DNA of 64,000 bases from Helicostylum pulchrum (taxonomy: Eukaryota > Mucoromycota > Mucoromycetes > Mucorales > Mucoraceae), in the NCBI GenBank assembly GCA_025677825.1, contig JAIXMO010000006.1, forward strand, positions 682,001 through 746,000, read 5' to 3'. The position numbers were made by a program, and so were the translations under genes. Position 1 is the stretch's first letter. Every line of letters starts with the position of its first letter. The notes under the pieces are model-generated. The model saw only the letters and a program-made list of their open reading frames with translations. It searched no databases and was not told the origin of the DNA. Below are positions 23,163 to 33,900 of this stretch, piece after piece.

Positions 23163-25324
23163 TTTGTTTAAAGTTTTTTTTTCGAGTAATGAAAAGGGGG
23201 GAAAGATGAGAAAAGAAACACAAAAGAAACACAAAAGTAAAAAAATAAAATATATTTGTATTTTTTTTTTCTTGGGAGCGGACAAGCGGAAGACTAAATA
23301 AGTGTAAATACCAAGATTGTTTTTGAGTGTGGACGTGTGACACATGCATACTAATGTTGTCTATTTTGACTGGTTCACGCCAGACATACAAAAAAAAAAG
23401 GGCGCGTTTATTTCTTTTGGTTTATGCAGACAGTCATAAGCCAAAAACTATTTTATTCAAAGTCCATTTTATGATTAAACAAGAGACGAGGTAGAACATA
23501 ACTCTGCTTTTTTTTTTCTCTATTTACACGTTCAGAAAGTAAAAAAAAAGTGTAATGTATTACTTCTCATGCACCTTTTAAGGATGACTGTTGCTCTAAG
23601 AAGAGTCTTATCCTTTTGCGAAGCAAGAAATGTTTTCCAGCATATTTTTTAAACGAGCGTACAAAGAACCTCCTTATTTCGCCACAGAATAAGACGTTAA
23701 AATGTTTTAAAATATTCAAGCCCAGATATTAAATGACACTCGGTTTACAAGCATTATAGTGTTTGTTCAAACACCCTACTTAAAGCAGTCGACTTTGAGC
23801 GCATACCATACTCTGATTGTATTTAATCAGTCAGAAGTGTTCGTATATTTACGGCTGCATTTACGTCCCTATTCCAAACCTAAAATTTTTTTTTGTCATT
23901 AGTAGGACATTGAGAGCAATACTTGTGGTTGTTTCTTCCCCCACTTGCTAAACGCTGGTTACAAAGTTTTAACCCGTAGGCAGAGGGAACATAACCTATA
24001 GAATTTATGTAAGCTTATCGGTTATATGTAAGTCATTTTTACGTACTTGTTCGGATTTTGTTACTGCAATTTGAAAACCTTCCAACGATTTTTTTCCGCG
24101 ATATATTATTAAGTTTCTTGAGAGCTGGCTCGTAAAGTAAAATCCCGTTGATATGAGCTTTATAATATAGATGAGTTAAAGGTGGTTTTAAAGGAGGCTT
24201 AGGGAAGAGCTTACAATTGATTACGCTGAAAAATTAATTTTCAGTATAAAGAATACATGTCAGGCAGTTTATCAATAGCAATAAGGGGACCTTACTCAAT
24301 ACTAATTTTTATTTAATAAATATACGATGCGTATCTTTCATTGTACTAAAATTGAGAACACAGGGTATTGTCAATAAAAAGTAATCCAGCTTAACAGAAG
24401 CGGTACTACTGACGAAGAGGATAATGTAACAAACTTTATTTACATATTAAATATCATTAGCAGAGTTTCTAATCAAATTATTTTACAATACGATAGATAA
24501 ATGATGCTCTTGCTACTTTTATACGTCTTGAGTCAAAGAAGTTTAAGATTTTGCATTGTTTCCATATCCTAAATGCACGTTCACTAGCAAGAAAAAGAAA
24601 AAAAATTCCAGCGTAAGAATCCATTTAATTATAATGTTTTTAATAAAGATTAAATTTAAAAGAGGTTAAACGTAAGTTGCAAAGTCTTCCATCAATGTTT
24701 ATTTCCAAAATAAATCTTTTTTAGACTTTTTTTTTCTCTATTACAGAATTTCGCATTCAAAAATGTTAAAATAAACATTGTGAGGATTTCAAATTGATGA
24801 ACGCTCAGATAATATAACGTTAACGTCCAAACAGCTAATTAACGATAACCTATGACGGATGCGTATTTACAAAACAAATAAAAGCTATTTTTTGATGTTA
24901 TCTTGTATATGTGTCTCAAACAATTTTAACTTATTGGGTTATAATTAACATTATATAATTTCAAAGATACCGGACCTTTCTTGAATCCAATAGGGGAAAT
25001 GATTTTCAAATTTAGTTAAAAGAGAGTCTGGTTTTTCTACTTGGTACAACATATTGGTGATTCTAGTACTCAGATTCTTACAGATAATTGTCAAGGCTGC
25101 GGGTAGATCATAACATTAGTTTTTTTTAAGATAAAATCACATTTTTATACCTCCACATATATCAATTTTAAATCCCTGCAATATTAAAAAAGTTTGTATT
25201 TTAGCATTTTTGAATGCGAAATCCTGCACTCAGTACTTGTGACTATTATCTAAACAAAAAGTATAAAAAGGGGAAATAATTTCATTCCCCCTTTTTTCTT
25301 TTTCCTCTCGTTTTTTTTTAACGC
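23163..25324. other. Gene-poor intergenic region
   Basis: The first few hundred bases are the Rab gene promoter/5' UTR. I see no coding or RNA gene further right: only A/T-rich sequence with no frame having protein character. Confidence 0.4.
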
Positions 25325-25917
25325 TCAAATGTTTGGCGAGGCCTTGCATAGGGTCCCGTGGATCCGTTTGAATTGACAAACCCTTCCAGTGAGTTCTCCT
25401 TTGGCTCCAGTTTCATCATATGGCCATACTGTATGAGCTGGACACTTGCTCCTAGGAGGGTGTCCACTGTCTCTTTGCTCCTTTTTGTAAATAAAAATGA
25501 AATGAAAAACTACTTTAATAAAAAAAAAAAGTTCAGTAGAAGAATTATAGAGAAAATACATAGCAGTGGTTGAGATAAAATACTGTGAGGGTAAATTCAC
25601 TGCGGATCCCAAATTCGAGACAAATAAAAAGAAATTCATTAGTATTTGAATTAGAGCCTTTTTCTTTTTTTTACTTACATAGAATAATAAAAATGGGTAA
25701 ATTTTCAAATCAAACTCATGTACAACATTAACGTACTTTTCAAGATCGATTTAATTTGTTTGAGTCTTCGTACTTTTCGATTATTTTTATCTAAAGCCTT
25801 AGTTAACGTGTTTACGTCGTTAGCTAGGTCTTTATGAGCTATTGCTCTAGTTATTCCAGGCTTTTTTTTTGTAGCCTCATAGTCAAAGTTCTGAACAGAC
25901 CATTGTTGCCATTCCAT
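25325..25917 (-). CDS. Hypothetical small protein, possibly frameshifted
   Basis: Minus strand. A first segment from 25917 starts MEWQQWSVQNFDYEATKKKP and runs through a basic helical part (NNRKVRRLKQIK). Near 25755 the coding-like reading moves to another frame, DLEKYVNVVHEFDLKIYPFL, ending at a GTAAGT donor (exon end 25679). After a 198-nt intron the last exon, 25480-25325, gives SGHPPRSKCPAHTVWPYDET, GAKGELTGRVCQFKRIHG and TLCK. The terminal exon is compositionally convincing and has Cys/His spacing that could bind metal, but I do not recognise the family. The frame change means either a pseudogene, an unseen mini-intron, or a sequence error. Confidence 0.45.
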
Positions 25918-27470
25918 ATTACTCCAAAAGTCTATTTTACAGACAATGTTAAGTCAATAAAATTTATAAGTCAACCTTCGGATACTTACCCTGGTAGACT
26001 AAGTTTATGTCTTAGGGCCTTTGATCATTTCTTTTTCATTTGTTACATTATTTTCAGTTTTTTTTTGAGAAGGAAAAAGTGGTGATTTTTGGTGATTCTT
26101 GATACACGGTCAATTTACACGGTCGATTAGAAAATTCTGACGTATTATTTACCTTTATGGATGGCCGTTATTTTAAGAAAAGCCGTATCGGTTTGTACGA
26201 ACATAAAATAAAATAAAAACGCAAAATAATAAAAGAAAGAAGAAAAAAGACAGCTGTTGAAAAAAAAAGACATATAAATATTGATGATAAAAAGAATGAT
26301 AAAATAGGAAATGTGATCCATTTACTATTTGTTTCGTATAAGAAAACCTCTCTTTCTCTCATTTTTTTTTTTGCATGTTTATGGCATTCTACTCGTGCCG
26401 TATATATATTTAACTATATTAGAAATTTTACGCACACAAAAAAAAAAAAATTGAGAGAAACCATAATAAGTTAATCTAAAGTTCATTTGGTCTAACCAGT
26501 TTGAAATCTTTTTTTTAAGAACCAAAAAAGAAGGCCGGTAAAATTCTTTTTTTTTACCAGTTGGTAGAAATTGAAAATACATAGACTTTTATCAGTGCAA
26601 CAGTATGATCAATCACAAGCTTACAGAGAAACTTCGAGAATTAAAAAAATATTCTTAAATGTCATCAGGACAAAAAAAAAAAAGATAGTTACATTATCTT
26701 CTACTTCAGTATCAGACAAAGTAACACATAGTATTAAGGCTTAAAGCATGTTTTATATATAAGAACCCACATGTTTACATAGTGTCAACTTGAAATATAT
26801 CGTGGTCTAAGCATTTTCTCCCTGTATTTCTGTCTTTTAATCGTTAGTAGCCTCATAGTAGGTAGGTCTACCTGTTTTAATATGTGTCTGTATTAAGAGA
26901 TGATTGGAGCACACCCGCTTATTAACTTTAAAGTCGAGATGATATCCTGTGAATTCTATATAGTAGCGGCTCTATTTAGGGGTGAGCTGATTTAAGGACA
27001 GGGTAGATTTAAGGGTGGAATCCAACTTCACAAAACTACTATATAAATTTAAAAGTGATAATAAAAAAAAAAGTCTTATTTAATTTATATAAAAGCGTCT
27101 ACTTCTTAGTCTTCAAAAGTGTATTATCAATCGATATTATTAAAACAAAGGGATAATAATCAAAATGACAGAGAGAGGATATGTAGTAAAATAAACTTTA
27201 CCGTAACTAAAATATAAAGACATTGGTTCGCCCTGATGCCTTATTTTGGGGTCAGATAAAGTTCCCACCTTCTCGTGGTTGACCCTGTTAATCATCGTTA
27301 TTTTACTACGATGAGACTAAGAGGAGCTAAAATACGTCGAATGCTTTTTCATATTCATTAGTTGCGATGTTATGTTTATTCTGTTAATCATCAATAAAAA
27401 AAATAGAATCATTGTGAATTCTTTATTTTTTATTTTATTTTTTGTATTAAGTCGGGTTATTCTTAAAAAA
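25918..27470. other. Intergenic, one degenerate repeat
   Basis: No gene recognised. Around 26978-27030 lies one copy of a degenerate repeat also seen near 52.3 kb (listed separately). The remainder is A/T-rich with no protein-like frame. Confidence 0.4.
26978..27030 (+). repeat. Dispersed repeat family R3, copy 1 (degenerate)
   Basis: Shares with 52279-52335 the pattern TGATTTAAGGACAGGGTAGA-TTTAAGGGTGGA (second copy TGATTTAAAGGAAGGATCGA-TTTAAGGGTAGA). Each copy has an internal direct repeat of GATTTAAGG. It is short and diverged, so the relationship is probable, not certain. Confidence 0.45.
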
Positions 27471-28396
27471 TTAGGAGTAAAAAGCATATTTGTTAACGGC
27501 CAAATCCGCAGTCTTCTCGTTTTCGTACTTGATACGTGGCGAGAGGTTTAAAGTTATTTTCACTAAACCTTGAACTATTAAATTGCCATAAAAGGCTTGA
27601 CGTGGCTTTGTAATACTGATTTATTATTCGCACATCACTTACACAGTTTTTTTTTAGCTTTAGTGATAAGTATTTCTTCAGTCAATGGAATTTGAATACC
27701 AGTAGAAATCGTCGAAGGTAACGTTTGTAAAGCAGAACCGACGAACGCTGTCAAGTATGATGAATTTGTTGAGCCAATTAATCCACTGTTTGCTAGAATT
27801 TCAATGTAGCCTATTCTTATTACGAGCTCGAAAGAAGTCGTTCCAAAGCTGGTTTTTCTTTGAATGAATTACGCTGACTTGTTCTGAAAAGTAAAATGCG
27901 ACTTATCTGCGCAATCGTCCACATGATGAGGATTGTGGAAAAACGCCAGTATCCTTGTGATATTATTAACTCCACAAAAACAGGCCCCATGTCCTGTATT
28001 AGTGCCATTTCTTGAGATAAGTTTAATTCAGTCTCTTTATCCATCGCAGTGCAAGCAAATTTGTCGGTTGTGGCTAATGTGCAACCCTTGCTATCAAATA
28101 GTTGATTAAAAACAGAAGGAAGTTGATGAAATAAGTCATACTTGAATCTTACTTCCTCTTTATTCGTGTAAAAATAATTTCATTTCGCGTTCAGTTATTT
28201 GTAAATACCTATTGATGTGTTCTGGTGTAAAAAAAGTATCAATGTCGATATCTAACTCTTGATCTATCTTCGAGGAGAGAGTGATATTGTTAAGGTCTTC
28301 ATATTCGATTAGAGTTCGGAACTGAGTAGCTGAATCTTTAGGAACAACGTAAGGTGCATCTGTATTAGAATGAAACAAAAAGGAAATCCGTGTCAT
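27471..28396 (-). pseudogene. Unrecognised protein with hydrophobic helices, two frameshifts
   Basis: Minus strand from MTRISFLFHSNTDAPYVVPK at 28396. Coding-like sequence continues if the frame moves by one base in a T-run near 28170 (into EEVRFKYDLFHQLPSVFNQL), then again near 27833 (into ELVIRIGYIEILANSGLIGS). It then passes a GTAAGT donor (exon end 27643) and a TTTAG acceptor into a last exon, 27562-27471, ending LAVNKYAFYS. The restored reading is about 270 residues with acidic N-terminal helices and hydrophobic stretches (TILIMWTIAQISRILLF; GLIGSTNSSYLTAFVGSALQ) that could cross a membrane. I do not recognise the family. The clean splice signals and otherwise open frame suggest recent decay or homopolymer sequence errors. 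Confidence 0.5.
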
Positions 28397-28572
28397 TTTT
28401 GGGGGTATAGGTGCCTTTATAATAAGCGCTTTTTCTTTCTTTCTTTCTTCATGTTAACACAAAAGAATATAGTTCTTCCTAAAGCAACCGCCGGGTATAA
28501 ACAGCGCAGAGCCATGTGATTCGCTAAATTTACTTTTTTTCAGCTCTAAATCAATGCAAAATAATAAATGAG

Positions 28573-28631
28573 TATACGATATAAGCTCTTTTAAAAAGTA
28601 TATATGTAAAAAGTACTTACTGGTATGCATT
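28573..28631 (+). repeat. Dispersed repeat family R1, copy D (opposite orientation)
   Basis: Plus strand reads ATACGATATAAGCTCTTTTA through AAGTACTTACTGGTATGCAT, the reverse complement of the pattern in copies B and C. With copy C at 29130-29182 it forms an imperfect inverted repeat about 500 bp apart, with the ACTGGTAT ends facing inward. Confidence 0.6.
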
Positions 28632-29129
28632 GTAAATGAAAAAGAGAAAGAAATGTGATTTATCTATTCTAAAAAAAAAAAAAAAGCTTGGGCTGTGGTC
28701 ACTTTTATAATCTATTTAATTATTTTGACTGTTGTACAAGAAAAACGCTGTGCAAAACATTTTTTTCTTGCCAATTTTTTCACTTTAAAAATTTATCATC
28801 TGTAGAGCAATGATATTCTAAATAAAGATACATAGTTTAAAGAAGATTGAATCATCCGAAAAAAAAAGATGAGCAAATAAAAAGTTAAGCAAGAATGCCA
28901 CAACTTGTTTTTTTTAGCTTCTTGCTTGAAACAAGTTGAAACGGTATATTTTTAAAAAAGTTGTAACAACATCTACGTAAAAATGATTAAATAGATTGCG
29001 TGAGTAAATAACTAAACCCTTGTATTATCATGAACAGTTAAAGTGACCCTCAAACTACTATTTATTCTATTATTTTTTTAGATTAAAATCATTTTCTTTC
29101 TCTTTTTTATTTTTTACCTATTAACAATG

Positions 29130-29182
29130 TATACCAGTAAGTATCTTACATGTTCATCTTTTAAACGAGCTTATATCTTTTA
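29130..29182 (-). repeat. Dispersed repeat family R1, copy C
   Basis: Reads TATACCAGTAAGTATCTTAC, TGTTCATCTTTTAAACGAGC, TTATATCTTTTA. It shares ACCAGTAAGTATCTT with copy B and TTTTAAACGAGCTTATATCT with copy A. It sits directly 3' of the minus-strand frame ending at 29196, as the other copies do with their frames. Confidence 0.65.
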
Positions 29183-29195
29183 TTCTTATATTACT

Positions 29196-29740
29196 TCAAT
29201 TTTTTTTAGTGTTTTTGATTTCTTTACGCTTCAAAGCAGCTGCCTTGCATAAGAGTACTTCTTTCTCAGATATCAACTGCTCGAACCATCTACTCCACGT
29301 CGGTTTAACCTCATGGTCAAACGCGGCACACTCTATACCGATCTTTAGAAGAGCTCGGTATAGAGGGTGTTTTGCATGTACATGGAAGTCGCCGCTCAAA
29401 GTAAATATCTGCAAAACGGCCATTTTATGTTGTAGTTTGATGTCTAATATATTTGTAGGATTCGTTTTTTTGTCCATTTCGACACAGCGCGAAATGCGGG
29501 GGCCTTTTGGGCTCGATACGAGAGAAATAGCGTATTTGAAGTGTTTCAAGCTAACCCGTCCTCTGTCGACGACGTTGACACTATATATATTTCCCCCTCT
29601 GCAGATGAAGATGAAGAAGAAAAAGATGATGATAAAGATAACATTTCGAGGACGAAACGTCCCCATCCCTCCCGCAGACTACAATTTTAGACGTCGCTCT
29701 CCCTCCCCCCCCCCCCTCCTCCCTCTTCATCGACATCGAT
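29196..29740 (-). pseudogene. R1-linked coding relic with signal on both strands
   Basis: The minus strand at 29196-29450 reads convincingly as the end of a protein: SGDFHVHAKHPLYRALLKIG, IECAAFDHEVKPTWSRWFEQ, LISEKEVLLCKAAALKRKE, stop. Further upstream on the same strand it turns into an unlikely FIIIFFFFIF run. That stretch read on the plus strand (about 29466-29688) is instead an acidic protein-like sequence (FWARYERNSVFEVFQANPSS, VDDVDT, then DEDEEEKDDDKDNISR) opening just after a TTTGTAG. I do not recognise either. It may be two fragments joined in opposite orientation. Confidence 0.35.
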
Positions 29741-30963
29741 GAAGAGAAGAAGAATCGTTTGATTTTTTTTAAAATAAAGTTATCTTAATACGCTTGCATA
29801 ATATTTATTCCTCGAAACTGCAAAATTTTGAATTTGTGCATTTTTCCTTGAAATCGAACTTTTGAAATAAAAGTTCGCTTTTTCGCCACAAAAGTAATCA
29901 AAAGAGTTACAAGAATCCATTCTACAGTTGTATTCGTACCCTTTTACCAGATAGACTGGTTATCAGTATCAACTATCACTTCGTGATGTAATTTATACTC
30001 AAAATTTTTATTTTATTGGTTAAGTAAATAAAAAGGCTAACAAGACGATAATTATCCACTTTTCGATATTAGGGTATGTTCGATATAAGAACGGATTTCT
30101 TCCAGATTTCGACCGCCCTTGCATAGAGCCGCTAATGTATACTCCACAGTAATGCATTTAATATTATATATTATTACTTCTTATAGTGTACTTTCAAAAG
30201 TAGAGAAGAAAATGATTTGATAAATTAATCTCTTCCAGGTAATATTAAATAAAACATGCTTTTTATGCAGAGCCGTTGTTCTGTTACAATACTCACACAT
30301 ATGCATATTGTGCAGCTGAGTTTAAGGTTGATGTAAATACTAATATCGAATAACTGATTAGATTATTTTTTTTCGTAATATATCCTATGCACTGAAAAGA
30401 TTGACAATATGCTGGAATAGTTTAATAAAGTGATACATACTTTTGATTGATGCTTCAAGATTGTTTATGAAAGTAATATGCAGTTTTGTTGCAGTGTTTG
30501 CATCATGGTTACTTAAGATCTGGATACAATATAAAATACATTTTTTGTAATACTGAAGCCCGAGATGAAAAAAGTCTCTATGTGTAGAGGAAGTTTGTTT
30601 TAAGCTGTTTCACACACAGGTGCAGATCAAGGTACAAGATGAGTTCATTCATTAATAAATTAGAGACCAGTGTCCAATCAAAGGTCTTTCGATATATGTA
30701 GCTTTTTTGAAAAAGCTAAAAAAGGGTCGTACAAATCATTTTTTTTATATCTTCTTTCTACTACGCTTTTTTCTTTATAAAAGATAGAAAAAAAAAGAAG
30801 TAATTCTTTTTCTTGCAAGCTTTTAAAAAGAAAAGAATTATTGAACTGTATTATTAGATATAAAAAACTTTTTTTTAAAAAAAGCAAGAGAAAAGCAATC
30901 AAAAACGTATATTTATATATACAAAACAAATAGGAATCTTTCACTAGATTATACCAAAACAAA

Positions 30964-33900
30964 ATGCTCGACGAGGATACTTCTCTCCCCCCGTCGTCTT
31001 CTATTATTTCACCTGCAGCAGAAGTCTTGCTGTTATTTGATCATCGCAAACTTCAAGAGTATTTTGAGCAGTTATTACCTTTAATCTTGGATGCCGAAGT
31101 TTCTGATTTAGAAAATACCTTGTTCGCTTATCCTGACACTGCCGAAAAGTTTAAGCGTTTTGCTAATGATGCTCAAACTCCTGTCATCTTTATTCTTAAA
31201 GAAAAGGAAGGTGGTAAAGATGAAGGTAAAAAAAAAAACTATATATCACCCCTGATTTTTTTTTACTAACGCGTATTCTTTATTTTAGATGATGCTTCAT
31301 CTTCACTAACTTACTCTTATACCGTTTCTCATGAAATTACATACCTTCCAACTCACGTTGGTTCTCTTGCTGTCATTAAGCGTTTACCTACCCTTGATCA
31401 GTCAAGACCTCTTCAAAACCAGTTACAATTAATTAATTTACCCGGTGCTAATTCTGGCGAACCTGGTCAAACAAGTGCTTATGAGTTCTTACATTCTTAT
31501 ATCCATTTGGCTGTCAGTCCTTATTTCAATGCCTATGTTAATGCCAGGCATGGAAAGGCAGGTAATGAAGCTAGTTCGAAGAGCAAGAATGAGGACAATA
31601 AGATGGGTGTTCCCATGGCCAAGAAAAAGATGGCAGAACTCGAATTGAGTTTGCTTCACTTGCAACAAAACGTCGAGATTCCTGAAATTTCACTCAATAT
31701 TCATCCTGTCGTTCAAAAGGCCGTTGATAAGGTAATATAAATATACATGTTACTTGATAAATGCCTGTGTTAAATTTAACGATCTTTTATAGTGTCGAGA
31801 ACAAAACAAACGTGTAACTGTTGAGTCTGTCGACCCTACTCTCTTCTCTGATTCTTCTTTCCTTAATAAACTTCAAAGTGATGTCAATGGTTGGATCAAA
31901 GAAATTCAAAAAGTTACCAAAATGTCTCGTGATCCTGCCAGTGGCACCGCTATCCAAGAAATCAATTTCTGGTTAAGTATGGAGCGTGCCTTGGAAAAGA
32001 TTGATGAGCAACTCAAGAGTGATCAAATTAGTATGTATTTTATACGGACAGAAAAAAAGACAGATTTTCTAATGGCATTATTATAGCTTTAACTCTTGAT
32101 ATTCTTAAGCATGCTAAACGTTTCCATGCTACTGTCAGTTTTATTGCTGATACAGGTCTTAAAGAGGGAATGGAACTTGGTAAGCAATAATACTTTTTTT
32201 TTTCATATGTAACTGCCTGAAACTCATGTTATTTTTATGTTATTAGTTCATAAATACAATCAATTGATGAAGGATTTCCCTTTGAATGAACTTTTATCTG
32301 CAACTGATTTGGACAAAATTAGAGATTCTTTACACCAGATTTTCGGTCATCTCAATAAGAAGCTCAAGTTATCACCTTATCCTATTCGTCGTGCTCTTCC
32401 ATTAGTTGAAGCCATTTCTCGTGATTTAAATGATCAACTTTTAAAGGTTCTCGGTAGTCGTCGTATGATGTATATGGAATATGATGATTTTGAGCGTACA
32501 ACTGCTGGAGCAGAAGCTGTTTTTCATACATGGGACGATTTAATCAAGGAGTTTACTAATGTTGCTCGTGATGTTACACGTAAGAGATCCGAAAAATTCT
32601 TACCCATCAAGATTAATCCTGCACATGCTAAATTACAAGAGCGTGTCACATTTGTTCGTGCTTTCCGTAAGCAACATGAACAACTTCACCAAACTATTGT
32701 CCGTGTAATGACTAGTCCTCGTGCCAAGAAGGCTACAGTTGTTGTCGATGGACAAGTTAAGTCCGTTATGGAAGAAGAAGAGAGTGTCAGTATTAGTGAT
32801 ATTAACGCTGTTGAGGAAGTTAAACTTGCTTATGAAAGTGTCAAAAATATTGATGTCCTTGATGTCTCTCCTGAGGGAACCGAGATTTGGGTCCAAGCAG
32901 AAACTGCTTACAATGAACGTGTTTCTCGTGTAGAAAATCAAATCATTGCTCGTTTGCGTGATCGTTTAGGTACTGCAAAAAGTGCTAATGAAATGTTCCG
33001 TGTATTTTCCAAGTTTAATGCATTGTTCGTTCGTCCCAAGATTCGTGGTGCTATTCAAGAGTATCAAACTCAACTGATTGATAGCGTCAAGGAAGATATC
33101 AATAAGTTACACGACAAATTCAAGATGCAATATAGAAATTCAGAGGCGTATCATATGGCTCAGTTACGTGATTTACCTCCTATTTCAGGTGCCATCATTT
33201 GGGCTCGTCAAATTGATCGTCAATTATCGCTTTATATGAAGCGTGTTGAAGATGTTCTTGGTAAAGGCTGGGAACTTTACGCTGAAGGTCAAAAGCTTCA
33301 AATTGAAAGTAGCAGTTTCCGTAAAAAGTTGGATACTCGTCTTATTTACGAAAATTGGCTTCAAGAAATCACAAAACGTGATCTTTCTGTTTCTGGACGT
33401 ATCTTTGAGATCTCTCGTAATCGTGTTCAAAAGAAATCATTATTGCTTGGTGTCAATTTCGATGGCCAAATTATTACTTTATTCAAGGAAGTTAGAAACT
33501 TACTCTGGCTTAATTTCCAAGTACCTCATACTATCTCCAATGTTGCTAAAGACGCTAAACGTGTTTATCCTTTTGCTGTCAGTTTAATGGAGACCGTACG
33601 TACCTTCTCTCAAACAGTTCATAAAGTAAACCGTAACCCTGAAATCGCTACACTTGTTGCTGGTTATCGTAATGAAGTTCATACCATGATTACAAAGGGT
33701 ATTAATTTACGTTGGGATTATTTTGTTAACACTTATGATGCCCATCATCGTCCTTTATCTTATTTAACTGGTACTCCTTTGGATGCCCGTGAAAACAGAC
33801 ACGTTATGTTTGTTCGTGAATTTGCTAATGTTGTTTCTGTGTTCCAAGACAAGGTTGATTCTTTGATTGGTTATTATGATGAAATTACAAAGGGTATTGA

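Larger units (their letters stand above)
28397..30963. other. Intergenic, repeat-rich; dynein upstream region at right
   Basis: Contains two R1 repeat copies in inverted orientation (28573-28631 and 29130-29182), the ambiguous coding patch at 29196-29740, and a 9-bp perfect hairpin at 29855-29877 (CGAACTTTT, GAAAT, AAAAGTTCG). The rest is A/T-rich. The last few hundred bases before 30964 are the presumed dynein promoter, with [19 protein letters not shown] sequence at about 30906-30922. Confidence 0.45.
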
